A stretch of 64,000 bases of DNA from Archilochus colubris (lineage: Eukaryota > Chordata > Aves > Apodiformes > Trochilidae). The notes beneath the pieces are model-generated. The model was not told the origin of the DNA. It saw only the letters and a program-made list of their open reading frames with translations, and did not search any database. Every line of letters begins with the position of its first letter. Within the stretch, counting starts at the first letter, position 1. Of this stretch, positions 37,906-52,321 are shown piece by piece. The stretch lies in the NCBI GenBank assembly GCA_023079485.1, contig CM041092.1:7949127-8013126 (forward strand), read 5' to 3'. Both the position numbers and the translations under genes were made by a program.

Positions 37906-40388
37906 TCTGTCCTAGCCTTGCTCTAAGCCATGATCAGCCTGGGCAGGCAAGGTTCTTGCTCCCTCCCTTGCACCCACAGCACCCTGTGTGCAGCAGATAG
38001 ATCTCCTGGGTTGAGAACAGGGCCCTGCTTGGGAGGGAAAAAAAAGAAAGCAGATCCTCCTTCCTCTTGGAAGCAGCCATGAGTTCAGCCCTGGGAAGAT
38101 GAATGAAAACCAAGTTACTGACATCCACATAGCTGACTCCTGGTAAGAGATGTGAGCAGTTACAAGCTGCTCCTACCCCTCACATACTGAGCTGATCTAG
38201 CAAGCAAAGCACTTTCTTCTCTGCAGACCATATTTTTGTCAAGTAAATGGGACAATCCTTCTGACTGAGTGCTTCCAGAGGAGGGAAAAGAAACAGGGAT
38301 TTCTTACCCTCTTGGAGCTGAGCCAACTTTCAATGTGAAGGTGTGTGAGCAACAGCAGGGAAGATTCACTCCAATCGCTATATTTTCTATTTTTTTTAAC
38401 TCCTGGAGGATCTTATGACAGGGTAACTCCTTCCAGTTTAACATGACATTCCCTCAGGTAATGTCATGTCCATGTGCCCCCACATGGAACTTATCTGTTA
38501 TACTGTGGAATTTAGTTATATCTCAGCTGCCTTTAAGGTTGGTTGTGGATTCAGGAGAAGAAACAGTAAAGGTTTATATACCCTGGTTTTGAAAATCAGA
38601 GCACCTAAATGGTGCAGCAGGTGCAGAGTTTGCTGTTCTGGGACAGAGAAGTAAGAGGATGTTGCAGGAGGAGGATGAAAACAGCAATAGAATGGAGGGC
38701 AACTCGGGCATATACAGCTCTTGCACCCCAGATTTTCAGATAGCACTGAGCTCCTCCATGGCACCCCATGTCCCTGGGAGGAACCAGCACCCTTCAGCCC
38801 AGTGCTCTGGCACAGAGATGGGGACAGTTTTGCTCTGTTCGTTTTGCTGCCCCCAGCAATTCACAGTCCCAGGCCTCTGCCTACTTTGTGCACCGAGACA
38901 ACTTTGAATGTAATTGGAAAAACAGCAATTAGAACAAAAAATAAATTATTACCCATAGACTAAATTTCAAAATTTAACTTTTTTAGGAGTTTTGAGTAAG
39001 TCAAAAGGTATTGTCAGGCCATTCCCTTATTGAGTTTATACCTGTATGCAATATTTTGCAAATATGAGCACCAAAAAGCCCAACAACTCAAACGAGAGGA
39101 GCAGTAATTAGTGTTGTTGCTCTCATGACCTGACAGTAATGTACTGGGTGTTTTATTCTGTAATATGTAATGAAGTATTCCTTTTGGGTTATATAGAAAC
39201 ATAATGAATAAATCAGGCTGTATCGATCGAACTTCTGCACCAGTCAGTAATCATCTTGTTTCTCAAGCTTTTATGCGCCCAGAGTGGGAAATCAAAAATA
39301 GTTTAATTAGAATGTGGGGAAGTATCCCCTTCAGTCAACATCTGCCCACAGGAATGCAAAAGGGCTTAAAGTGCTAAAGCCCAGTGAATTGTTAAAGAGA
39401 GTGTGAAGTAATGAGAAGTGTTTATTTCTTCATCAAACTCTAAAAATATTCATAATCTGTTTTTTCTTTTTTTCCTCAATTATCTATTTAAACAACCTAT
39501 TATTTCTTTCAATAATTGGCCATTTTAAAAAGAGTTGTAATTCAGTTGTCAGTATTTAATTTAAAGAACAAAAAAATTAGTGAATCTAATTATAGAGACT
39601 TAAGGCAATTAGTCCAAAACTGAAAATATTTTATCAGTAATCTCCATGACCAGCCTGTGTCTAATGTTCTGAGTTCTACAAGTTAAACCAAAACACAGCT
39701 GTATCCCTTAGAAGGTAATGGGATGTCCATAGCGATAAGTCCTTTCTGGTACGTTTTCTTACATTTGGCATTTCTGTGGAGCTGTTGAGTAACTAAAACA
39801 TGTTTCTATTGAGCTTAATTCCAACCAAGAGTGTTCATTGTAGGACTGAAATAATAGGATGATTTTTAGTTTTGTTTTGGTCTAGTGATTTTTCTCCCAT
39901 AGCCAAAAAGAAATTCCTTCTACTGTATGTGCTGACATGGAGGGAGGGACTGGGTTTGCCCTATACGTGATTATCTGTCTGTACATCACCTGCAATTAAA
40001 ATTCAAGAGAGTTCAGAAAGTTTTTTCTTTCTTGTTGAACCAGCATATTTTAAAATAGAGAAAGAAACTTGGAGCTGAGGAAAGCACTAGTGGTAAAATT
40101 CAGTCTGCCTTACATGAAGCCCTTCTGTAGCATCATGGGTCTTTTGAAGACCTTTAGTTAGAGGTGAGAATCACTCTAAGAGAAGAAGAGTAGTGAAATA
40201 TAGGAGCTTACTTTTTGGTGTTACCTGGTGACAAGTATACATAGTGGGTTGTTCAGTTTTCTCTCTAATACAATTCAGAGATAGCTATTTAATATCTCTA
40301 TTCTGGTTTTGTTGAAAATGACATTGGCTTTCTGTGCTTTAAGTTCATTCTGGTCTATAATAGCACAAGTGATTTACACAGCCCCCCC

Positions 40389-40500
40389 CTCTACCCTAAA
40401 AAAAAAAATAAAAAATCACAAAAAGCCCCCACCAAAACAAACAAACAAAAAAAACCCCAAAACAACCACCAACAAAAAACTCCAAACCAAACAACCACAC
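40389..40500. repeat. A/C-rich low-complexity tract
   Basis: Runs of A broken by C blocks (CCCCC, CAAACAAACAAA, CCCC, ACCACC) with almost no G or T. This is simple sequence. A 165-codon frame through it (40309-40806) is Lys/Pro/Asn-rich only because of the tract. Confidence 0.92.
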
Positions 40501-40627
40501 TCAAATTGGAAGGGATTTCACAAAAACCTCAAATTCAGTTTTTTATGTTGTAAGCTAGCTGAGGACAACAGGTGGGAAATAAGAGTCACTGCAGAGCATG
40601 AGGGAGCAGAGGTTCAGCTGCTGGCAG

Positions 40628-40663
40628 CCAGGCTTTATTCCAGGCTTTATTCCAGGTTTTATT
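40628..40663. repeat. 12-bp tandem triplication
   Basis: CCAGGCTTTATT twice exactly, then CCAGGTTTTATT. A recent local slippage event. Confidence 0.95.
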
Positions 40664-42959
40664 TTGTGTTCTGCATTTTGGGGCCATTCCTGCAGCTCCT
40701 GCTCCCAGGAACTCTCAGGCTGTTGGAATTGCACAGAGCTAATCAGGCAGGGCTGCAGCTCAGGGTGCAAGGAAAGGAAAACCAGCCCAGTCTTAAGAAA
40801 GGCTGAATCAAGAAGATTAGGGGTATTTTCCTCCTGAATTATGTGTGTCCAGCATCAATTCTGGATGCTGGGGTGGGAATTTTTGGAAAAAAGAATATGG
40901 GGACGTGTGCTCAGGTAATGAAATTTAAGATGAAGCAATAGTGATTTTCACTAGACTTTGTTGAACACCCTGGGACAGGGATGCAGGGATGGAAGAGTGT
41001 TACCTAGCAACTGCTGTAAGGTTATTAACTCTCTGGTACCCATCATTTCTGCCTCTCCAATAAAATGAGTGCAGAAACTGAGTTTCTACAAAGAAGAGAT
41101 TAGGAAGTTTTCTACTATTTGGATTGTAATGTTGTATAGAGGCTGTAATTAAACTATGAGTAAATTTTTAAAAATCCCCAGAAATGTAGTTCCAATTTTA
41201 ACTACTGTAAGTATTTTAGCAGTAGGTTGTGTAGAACCACAACTCCTACATCTGTCACCAGGTATTACACTCCTGAAAGGAGTCCTGGAAGGGTCACATT
41301 TGAAAGGTGAAGGGTGATGCCCAGGATAAGTCTGCTTTAAGCTGTATTGATGAAAAAATGTTAATCCTCTGAACAATTTGTCTGTAGAAAGAGTTTTCTG
41401 AAGAGAACCAAAGTGCCATCCTAGGGTCCAGCAGAACTTCAGGCTGAGCTGGGCACTTGTCCTGCTCATTCCTGTACATTCCTCCTCCTACTTTACTTCA
41501 GTTCCAATGCTGCCGTCCCAGTCTATCATCTCCAAATTTTTGTATGATTTTTCCTCTGCAGCTGAGCTAAGGTATTGCAATCCCATTATTTGCTGTTGAC
41601 AGAGGGTTTTGTTGCACTCTGCTTCCTGTTTTTTCTGACTTAATGGACTGTATTTAATAAATTTAAAATGGGATTGTTACTGTACGTGGTTTTAGCAAAC
41701 TAAGACTGATGGGCTGTAGTGAATAACATCATACTCTGTCTTCTGCCTTTCTCTGCTTCACAGAATAGACAGTTCTGGATTTACATGTTCCACTTCCCCC
41801 TTTTTCCTCCAAATTTTAATATGTCTAAGGTGAAAAGAAAGCAAAGAGTCCTATAAGATAATATGTATTGCTTTTGCTGTTTTCTTTTTGTCCTTTATAG
41901 TCTTTTGAAGAGTATCCTTTCTTTGATTTATTTTTAGATAATACTTAGTGATTTATTTTTTTTTTTAATATTTGAGGTGTCATAGCCTAATAAAGCAAAA
42001 CATTGTAATCCATTTTCTTTCCATCTTATTGATGTGAGACTGGCATCTCTTCTGCACCATTATTTTCTGCTCATCTGAGCATCTTGGGATGCTTTCCACT
42101 GTCATTCCCCAATCTCAGAATAACTGAGTGACTTATTTGTGCAAACGCTTTTTTTTTAAATTATTTTTTTTATAGCTTTCTCTATTTTGCCACTAAGAGC
42201 AAAATTTTTCTAGAAATAATGCCAACAAAGAAATAGTGTAAACCCTGATAAAAGAAAGCAAATCTGTCTTCCCACCCATCAGGTCAGCTTTTCTGTCACT
42301 ATAAATATAGTCTTTGCAGTTCCTTTCCCTCACGTTTGACAGCTGTTTCTCTTTTACCACAAGTGGAAATTGGTAGATGGATTTTTACAGGCATATATGA
42401 ATATATATAGGTGAATTTTTAAAACTACTTATATTCAGAGATTATCTAAATGTCTGTTTATACCATCCTATTTCTTTTCAAGAACTTCTCTCAGAAACAA
42501 GTATTAAAATTGGAGATGATCTACTCAAAGCTATCAGACATTATAGGGGACTCATAAATAGATGTTACTGAATATTTTCTAATTTTAAATTAAAAAAAAA
42601 GGGATTTTTAGATTATTTCATAAAGATTCTACTGTCTCAGTACAGGTTTAAACAGTACCCAAACAAGACTGAAGTCTTAAAACATTTCTCAAGCACAAGT
42701 TTGAAAGGCATCAGTGGTTACTGAAGACAAATTTCAGTTTTAGGTGAACTGAAGTCAAACTTGCCTCTGGATTCATAATCCTCTTATGTTTAAATACAGT
42801 ATAAGCTAGTTTTTGAAGATCTAATGATAAAGCAGTGTCAGGGTGTTCATGTTTTTCCTTCCCTTTCTGCTGATTCAGAGTATTGAACAAGATAAAGAAC
42901 AGACCAAAGCCCATGCTAAGCTCATGGTCAGACTATTTGCTCATGTTTAGCATGGCTGC

Positions 42960-43014
42960 AAAAAAAAAAAACCAAACCCACAAAAAAACCCAAAAAACAA
43001 ACAAACAAAACCCC
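42960..43014. repeat. A-rich tract with ACAAAC interruptions
   Basis: A poly-A run followed by ACCAAACCCAC and CAAACAAACAAAA blocks, with no G or T across about 55 bases. It could be an old retroposon poly-A tail that has expanded, but no element body is recognisable next to it. Confidence 0.9.
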
Positions 43015-46000
43015 TGCTATTCAGGGCCATCCTTCATGCCCTAAATTGGAAACAATCAGAAAGATGTGTCTTACTAACCCATGGTACAGGCAATTTGGCT
43101 TAAGTTTTTAATTGCAAATCCTTGTGTCAATCTGCCACACTTTAGGGTAGCAAAACCTTCATTTATGTGATGTTTATGAATCATTCATCCTCATGGTGGC
43201 AGACTGAAGGCTGAGAGAGCTCAGGAACAGAGGGGAGAATAATACTGTATAACTCTCACTCTGTTTGCTCTTGCAAATGAAAGTGATCAGTGGGTAGGTT
43301 TTGACCTGTGACTTACTGGCTTTTGGGCTAGCATGATGGTTTCTAACACTGCTAAAAGCAACCAGGAGGAATTTTACACTTAAACTGTGCCCGGCAGCTT
43401 GGTGCAATGCCAAGGCAACAAATTATTGCTGGTGGGTCTGCAGTGTGCCTTTCCTTGGCATTGGCCCTTTTGATCCTGATCCGTCACACTGAGAACCAGG
43501 GCAGCAGTCCACAGAAAAGTTAATCAGATAAATACTTTTCCTATTTTGCCCCAAAAGGCATTTAAAAATTGAGATCTTGTTTCCCATTTTAGTCTTGCTG
43601 GGTTCAAGTCTTTATGTCCAGAACCATACCTACCATCCCAAATCACACACTGGAAACATACCAAGGGAAATTTATTTCTCAGAGCTACTCAATAATATAG
43701 ATGACTGCTAGGTATGTAAGAAACAAAATAGAAATATTTTTTTTATTCTGTACAGTAAAGCTTTGAAGTGTTTGCTTTATATTTCATTTAGTGATTCAAA
43801 TTTAGAGACTTCAAGTTGATGTGGAAAACCATGGACGGATGTGGCAAAGCTGCCTTTCTGCTTTCCTCTCTTGCTGTGCTGTACCATTGCTCTTTGTCAG
43901 AAGGACATCCCTCCAGCTCATTGTTCTGTGGATGGGGGTAGAGTTGAACTGTTTTTTTTTCCTGTGGCTTCTCAGAGTCTGTTCTAGGCTCACTTTTTGT
44001 TAAAGTGAAATGTTTAAAAAAGAAAATATATTCACAACAGTAATGTAAAGAAAAATTTCCATTACCCACTGTGACATTAGACTAAGCACGAGGTTTTCTC
44101 TGTGTTGAGTTAAATGACAATTACTGATGAATCTGTCAACATCCTACCAAGTATCTATTGCATTTCAAAGGAACATCTGAATGTAGGCTGTTAAATTGCA
44201 ATAGGACAAGAGTAAATGTTGGGGTTTTTTTCAGTGACTATTTGAAATGGTAAGCTACACAGATTCCTTTCCTTTCTGATTTTTCTCATTGTCCTTTCAC
44301 AGACATTAACACAACTCAGGCATAGAATATAACATGACATGAGGCAACAGCATTATGAAAGTGGTCTTTGAAGCTTTTTCTTTTTATCATGCTTTACCCT
44401 TACCAGGGTTTCTCTCATCCAATTCCTTTGCAGTTCTAAAGAAAATTACTTTTCAAGTTCCATAATTGCACCGGGGAATTGAAACGTTGTTAAAAAATAA
44501 AGTATTCCGTCCATCTGTCCATGACTGAATTTAGTATCAGCTCATGTTGATGGTGATATATTGCAAGAAAATGTTTTTAGTGTTAATAATAATAATAAAC
44601 TGCTTATGAATGTCCATGAATAGTACAACAGGCATTCATTTAACTACTTTTGATACATGTTTTTTGACCTCAGTGCAATGTATTTGAGAAGATACATGGC
44701 TGGCACAAACACTAAACCTATATTTTATTTTTTTTTAATGTAACTGGATTATAGCATTCACCACTTTTTATTTAAAATAAGATGCCTGTGATGATGCTTC
44801 ATCTATGTATTTTGATGGTATTTATGCATGTATTGTTATATTGTAAGTACAGATGAATGCCATATTCACAGTTTTATGAACTTTGTGCTGAATTGTTTGT
44901 GACCTTACAGTAAAATATTCCCTGAACGTTTGACTTGATTGTATCTGTTTGTGCTTTTTGGAGTGTTTAGGAGAAACTATTGAAATGGGATTGTCTTGTT
45001 TGGATTTTGGGAATATGGCCTGAGGTATGGTATGCAGTTCCTCAGAATCCTTAGCTCCTTCTATTGCTTGTCCTCATAAGAAGGTTTGCTGAGCCTCTTC
45101 TGTATTCAGTCAATGTACAAACAGAGCTGCTTTACAGCTGTTGCAGACCTTTATCTCTCTTGAATAGTAACTATATTGTTCTTTGGGGCTTTTTTTTATC
45201 ATAACAGAAAATACCTTATTAGTTCAATCCAAATTTAAATTTCTTGAGCAAAAAATGACCCTTCCTCAAGCTGAAGCATGTGATACAGGGGAACTATACT
45301 TGAAGCTTTTCCTTAATGGGAGAGCTCCTATCTTGAGTTGCAGTTGGGAAACTGAAATTATTTATAGTGCCAAAAAAGCATGTCTTCATTGTTTGCTTTT
45401 TATATCATATGAATTATGGGTCTTGAAATGGCCTCAGAAAACTTCTTTTTGTTGAGAAGCAAAGTAGAGATTATATTGTGGCTTTTAGTATCCAGTTTGA
45501 GAACTCAGTCTGGTCTTTTTCTGCTATTTAAATTTAAAAATGCATCCAAAAGATCAGCACATCATCTGTCCTGTTTAACAATAGGGTCTGTGTTTGGTTT
45601 GAAGGATGATAATTCAGTCTGCTCTGAAAACATTAATTTCCAACTACACCATGAAGTCTTAAGTTTGTTTAAACAGTTGGTGAATGTAACCAGGTGGTAA
45701 TTTACTGATTAGAATTATATTTCGGTGAAAAAGGAATAAATATTGGAAAACTGCAGATGGTCAAGCTGCTCCAGATAGCTTATTATTTAGTATTGTACAG
45801 AGGTATGAGAAATTTTATTTTGCTTAAATGAAAGTACTTATATCTATATTAATTATGAAAGGTTAAACCTTGATGTCTTAGTACACAAGAAGTGAACCAT
45901 GTACCTTCCGTAGAAATATTTCCATTCATCAGCAAAAAATCCAGCATCTTTTACTTGAATTTCTAGGGCTGAATTCCTGTAGACATAATCTGAGAAGTAG

Positions 46001-48182
46001 ATATTGCCAGAAGTAGATGCTTTGTTTCAGGGATAATATGATAAACCCCTCAGTTTTCTAGGCTTGTTTTGGGTTTTTTTGCCTTTAAAAATTGAGTAAT
46101 TTCTGTGTGCTGGGAGTGAGCAATGCAAATACAGAAACACACTGCTCTTGATTACCCTCTGGGTATCAAAATAGACACTGAGCTATAAAGTAGTTAGAAC
46201 TACATTAGAAAATATATTTTAAATATTATACTGCATATTTTTAATAAAAAAATATTGCATTGCTGTGAACAGAATTAATTGTAGAAAATATCCAGCTGAA
46301 TAAAATGTGAGCCCATGTTATTCTGACACAGTGATACAGCAAACTACTCAGATATAAGTATTTATGTGCTTAAATAGAGCTGTTGAAACCTGTGACAATC
46401 TTTATTCTCCAGATAAAAGCACGCATTAACTTAAATTTTTACATTAATTAGAGCTATTTACATTAGAATTTCTGATCTAATATAACACATTTGTTCCAGT
46501 GTTGGCTGAAGATATTAATTATAGAAAAAAGTAATATCTAAATGGTGCCTGTTCTCTACCTGTAAACATCTAAGTGTGGTCTCCTGGTTTATGTCAGGGT
46601 TGTACATAACAAAATGTTTTGGTCTACAGAGTGTAAGCCCTGTTGCCTTAGTTGCTAAGCCTGTAATTGCAGCTTTTATATCATCACATTGCATGTAATC
46701 ACTTTGTTCATTTTGGGGAAGGACATTTAGGTGCAGTTACACACATCCTCTTAATTCCTTAAACCTACCTAGAATGGAGGATTTTCCAGAATCTCTCAAA
46801 CTGTACATTTGATGATTTCATAGCAGAGGTGCTAAATTTTGTTGCATCCTGTCTGTTACTGCCCTACCTGATCCTTTCTTTCCTATATTATAAATCTCTT
46901 ATTCTTTTAATGGTTTCACTGTAAGTGGCTTATTTAGGATGTCTTTCCTAAGCTGCTGGATTCCTGTTTGAGCAACAGAAATTATTTGTGGAAGACCTGT
47001 GTATCCAGCAATAAAGGTCCCTATATAGTGTTTATTAGAGAAATAACTGAAACTCAGTTATTTTTTTCACTCAGATATTTTTTTCAGTATATTTTACTGA
47101 AACTTTGTGTTGCTGCAGCACCTTTTCTGAGCTTTGTGTCTGGGCAAGTAATTTGCCCAACTTCTCTGCTTATCCCAGGCAGCTTCTCCACTCTGAAACT
47201 TCAGTTCCAGAACTGATTGTGCATGCAGAAATTCAGTGCAATGACAGAACTGCCCCATTTGTGATTTGGGTATCTTTTTGGATGCCTACAGCCCTTTTAA
47301 AAATCAATTATATGCAGTATATTTAAATACAAAGCTACAGGCATAGGACAAAAAATTACTGCTACAGCTTCCTGTAGAACTCAATCAGGATTTTTTTATT
47401 ATCCTCCAGACAAATCTCTACAATTAGAGGTTGACATTTTTCTTTTGAAGTGTTAAGCTCTTTTCTATACTAGGAACCCAATGTTTGCAAGCACTGAGAC
47501 TCTATTTTAGAGCATCTCATTTTATCTAACAGTGGTAAAAATCCATAGAGTAAGATTATCCTGAGGAACAGTGGATGGCACTGTTGGTTTGCAGCTATGA
47601 ATCTGCAAAAATGAAGCAGGACTGGGCAACCTTATAAAAAACAAAACAAACTCCTCCAAAATTAAATGCTCCAAGCCCCAAAAGCCACCCTACCTCCTAA
47701 AGTAGCCCCAAACCAAACTAATCCTTAAAGTAGTTTCTTCTTAAAGTGGATGGAATAGCTCTCAGGCTGCTTAAGTGCCCAGAAATTCTTGGACAGATGA
47801 AGGTACGACTTAAAAGGCAAAAATTGTTTGTACTAAAATAAGAGTAGTAAAGAGGGTCATTTCTATCTGCTAGCCTGACATATGGTTTGGCCACAGGAGA
47901 AAAAGGTCCATCTGGCTGAAATAGGTGCTAAAGGTGGTAAAGTGATTTGGGAAAAACCTTTTTTGGCTTGACCAATGCCTTTCACACTCAAGGCAGAACT
48001 GTTCATATTTGTGGATTTCAAGGCTTACTACAGCAGGAAAACAGCTATGCAGAGAAGTAGAGGGAATATGCTCAGTCATTTGGAAACTACATCAGATGTT
48101 GTCTAGAAAATAGGTTGTAATTATCGTGTCTGGTTATTGGTGTGCGTGGAGTGATGTGGGCTTGGAGCTTAAAAAGAAATAG

Positions 48183-48294
48183 GCTGGGGTTGTGGGTTGT
48201 GGTTTTTGGTTTTTTGTTTGTTTTTTGTTGGTTTTTTGTGGGTTTTTTCCATTTTTTTCTTTTTCCTTTTTTTTCTTTTTTTTTTTTCGCCCCC
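48183..48294. repeat. G/T-rich then T/C-rich asymmetric tract
   Basis: About 110 bases with a single A (near 48251). The first half is G/T blocks (GGGGTTGTGGG, then repeated T4-T6 with G), and the second half is T runs split by C, ending in a C run. There is strong purine/pyrimidine and strand asymmetry. Confidence 0.92.
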
Positions 48295-51200
48295 CAAGAC
48301 CCAGGTCAAATCAAAATGAGACCTATGAGATTTCTCTCATTGATTGCTGTTAGTTCTGCATCAAAAATTTGGATTTGGCTTTTTTTTTTTTTTTGGTTCA
48401 TCATTTTTTAAAAGATAAAATGTATATATCGTTTTCTAATTTAATTCCAAAATGGGTGGTATACATTTGGCCAATGTGCCCTGGGGAACTAAGCCATAGG
48501 CATGGTCAGTCTCCTCTTGAACACGTAGCAATCAGTTAAAGTCATGCATAACTTGCTATATCAGCTTAATGCCTTTATGCTTAGTTGCCAAACACTGAAA
48601 TTTAATTTAATTCCCATGACTTAAATGTCATTTAAGTGAGAGTGAATCTATTAAGGGGAAATATCACTGAAAGATAAATACAACTGTCACTATCACTCCT
48701 GCTTTTATTTCTGATAATGATAAAGCCTCCAAAGGGGGAGAAAAATTACTTGCAAAAGTTTTTCACAATTTTAATATTATGAATTTAGTGTTTCAACATT
48801 TCTACAATCCACTAAATATCTAAGCCCTTGAGAATGATAGAGGTACTTGGTACTTAAGGAACATGCAGTGCCTTAAGTCTAATGGCCTTCCTTAGAAAGA
48901 AGATGCCTGTCTTTATAATGGTGATGGTAAAAACCCTTCTAAAATGATGAAAAACTGTTGGTTGATTGATTCACCACAAAAATAAACCCAGTGCCTGGGT
49001 AGAGAGGAAGTACCCTTGTCAATAATACCAAGTAATTGAATTCAGCTTGGTGTAACACTCCAGCATTCCAGGTACGGAATGGAAAATGAAGTTATAGCTC
49101 AGAAATGCTGTTTATCATTTATGCTTGTAAGAGAATTAGCATCAAATCAGGTGCAGTATTAATTTAAAATTCACCCCTTTCCTAATTTTGGCAACGAGAA
49201 AGATAAAGTGGACTAAATGAACCAAACTGTTGCCTAAATGAGCCATTTCAGTGAGGTGTGAATATATGTATGGCAGTTTTGCTCTTCACTGTCCACTTTA
49301 TTACTGACGACACATGGAGACCTAGTGAACACAAAGAGAAATGGCTTAAATCACTTTGAATTCATATTTTTTTAAACAAAAGAACTGGCCATGTAGGTAT
49401 AAGACTTGGTGGTCTTCATCCCTTGCTCCATGTTGGCTAGAGGTAAGAAAGTTAAGGTATGAAGAGTAAGGGTGCCAGGCACTGTATGTTACTTTGTTGT
49501 ATTCTCATGAAAACTTCTTGTCATGATTGTTTCTTCCTGTAATTAGACCTAGAGAGTGCCACAGTAGTGGTGGAAAACCTGACTTGGCAAGGGGCAGGTA
49601 AATACTGTTCTGATCAAGGGTATCAGTGTTGACTGTCAACCCACGGAAGAGAGATTTTCAAACAGAATTAGGTAATAATCATTGGACAGGCTTATTTTTT
49701 AAAAACTCATCTGTGTGTCATCTGTGCTTGAATTCTCTTTTAAGACTGAACATGATTGAGGAGACTTTGCCTGAATTAGCACCTTCTAACACCCCACAGT
49801 CATTCCAGCTATTTCTGGAGCATGTTTACCATGAGCTATGGAGTGACCAGCTAACACTTGATTGTTTGTATGGATTCTAATTCCTTGTATAAGACTAAGA
49901 ATTACTGATCTGTTTCAACTACAAAAATCTGGTATTTTCCCCTTGTGTGAAGGGAATAAGGTGTTAGGGAGCATTTTGACAGCCAAAAAGTCTTAGGCTG
50001 ATTTTGTTTTTTTGCTTGGTTAACTATAAGTCAACTTTGGCTAATATGTTACCTTTGGTTTTCTTTTTTTCCTTCCTACTACACAAACCCAAGGTGGTTT
50101 CTAACTCACAAACTAAGGTCTTTTATTATCAGAGTCACATTAGAATCCTTTGAGATGATGAATATGGTTGCCAATTAGAAGACTATGGGAGGAAATGAAA
50201 CAGTTTAGTCACGGAGGAGGATAAGAAAAGTGCAGTGGTACAAGTCAAAGAAAGGAGGAAAAAAAAGATAATGATGAAATAGCTGAAACTAGCTTCAAAA
50301 TTTAAGAAGAATGCCAAGCCAATCCCTTTTTCTGCTCGGATTCCTCAGGAGGAAATTGAATGCAGCCCTCTGAAATGGTAGGGGAAATAGGCTGTGCTAA
50401 TAGAAAAACCTCAACACGGATATCAGTCAGCAAAGTAAAGTAGAAAAATACGGGTTTGTGCCAAAAAATCAGTCTAGAGATACTGAGAAAAAAATGCAGC
50501 TTCAGTGTTGCACTCATCCAGCTTGTAGATCCTGATACATCTTGTTTCTCAATGGGCTTTTTTTCCACTAATTTGTATGGTTCTTGTTGTTATTTAATCT
50601 TTTAAAAGCATAGCATCTTCAGAAATAGCTGTGATTGTGGTAGAAAATCTCTAAAAAGTCTGGTTAGGCTGAAATGGCATTATACATCATTGATTCCAGA
50701 TTATTGATTATTTATTATTATATACTACATATACATGGTTGCACAATATATTCCACCTGGGCAGATGAAGTGTTTTTATTATTTAAATATTTCTCCAAAG
50801 AGGGAGTCTGTTTAAAAGCCTTGTTGTTGCACCAGAGCAATATTTGGTTACTATTCCTGGTATTCCTCTTAGTTAAATCCACAAAGTCCTCACTGCAGAG
50901 ATATCCACAGTACAAAGTAGTGGCTCCAGAGCTGAAACCATTGGTGGCTTTCTGCATGGCTGTGTTGAAGTGTCCATATTTTCTAAAGGTAACAAAATTG
51001 TGGGGGATTGAGGGGAAAGGAAAAAAAAAGTGGGTAAGAGCAGTGAGGGTGGGGTGGAAAGTCAGCAAGGATGCAAAAGTAACAAACCTTAAAAAGATGG
51101 AACCAGTAAATAATAAATGTGCCCTACTGGCAATATGGTAAGCTGAATGTTTTAACAGGTTTTCAAGTCTATTTTCTGCTTACATATTAGCAGACGTTCT

Positions 51201-51845
51201 GCAAGTTTCACCAAACTTATGTTAGGGTAAAAGTGTTGTAAGCAAACACAGATGTAATTTGTGAAAACCATGTTTGGGAAGTTTTGAAGTCTACATTTTG
51301 GCTGGCTAATATGTAGGGCTCCATAGGGATATAAACCTGAAGACTACTTAGTATGTAGTTTGATCTGGTTGGTAACCACTTGAACAGTGGTATTAAACTA
51401 GATGAGGAATTCTGCTGAAGGGACAGGAGCACTTAATGCTATGAAACCTTTGGAACACAATGCTGAGAGCTGTATCAGCCAATAAAGAAATATAAATACA
51501 GTTGCCTTCCACTGAGGTCAATGCTGCTTTTTTGCTGGTGATCTTTCCCCTTCATTAGATTTTGCTCTCTTCCTTTCCAAAGTTCTTTAAGACTCCTGGG
51601 GCAGGCTGTCCTTTAGAGCACTGGTTGTCAGGCAGGGAGATGCGGCTCAGTGGTCTGATTTTGTCTAGAACTGGTCCTCTGTGCAGTGTTTTTATAGCCC
51701 ACTATTAATTTTTATTTTGTCACTGTTAAGACTTAAGCCTCTGTTGAGGACTGGTTGAAAATTTTATAATTAGATGCCTCTTGGTATATATCTGTTTGAT
51801 TAAATAAATGTTAGGTTAGAAGGGCTTAGTGTACTGTCAAGAAAG

Positions 51846-51894
51846 GTGTTGGGGGTCTTTTTGGTGTTTTTTGGTTTTGTTTTGTTTTGTTTTT
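51846..51894. repeat. T/G-rich tract with TTTTG repeats
   Basis: GTGTTGGGGG, then T blocks, then GTTTT repeated three times. A simple-sequence tract. Confidence 0.9.
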
Positions 51895-52278
51895 GCTATA
51901 TTCCTAATCACTGAAGAGTCTTCCTCCTCATTCTGTTTTCCTGGCTATAAAGTTTACTTGACAAGCTAGAGGAGGAACTGCAAAATAGATACAGTGAACT
52001 GGAACTTCACATCTCTGATCAGTACTGCTGCTTGGGGAGCTTGTGTGACCTTTAAGATTCCATCTCTAAGCAGCATATCAGTTCTTCTGGTTAATCCCCT
52101 ATTTGTTTTGAAAAATTGAGAAGTTTTATGCTTTCTGCAGTGCAAAATGCAATATTTTAATGCCAAGGAGTATTGATCATATCTAAATGAAAAACTTGAG
52201 TGGTATTTTTAGGACCAAATTCATTATGTTTCAAATTGACCACAACCAACTGAGTAGTCCTTGTAGTAAAATGACTTA

Positions 52279-52321
52279 ATGTGAAGATAAATGTGAAGAT
52301 AAAAAGATGTGAAGATAAAAG
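52279..52321. repeat. ATGTGAAGATAA tandem triplication
   Basis: ATGTGAAGATAA occurs three times in a row, the second and third copies with short A/G extensions, giving spacings of 12 and 16 bp. A short local duplication. Confidence 0.93.

Noticed and set aside
40309..40806. 165-codon + strand frame
   Set aside because: Its first half is the A/C-rich tract and its middle is the 12-bp triplication. There is no known family and no splice context.
50674..51141. 155-codon + strand frame with an overlapping 116-codon minus frame; an AAG|GTAACA donor-like site near 50989
   Set aside because: Neither product resembles a known protein, both strands are open over the same stretch, and a single donor-like site is weak evidence.
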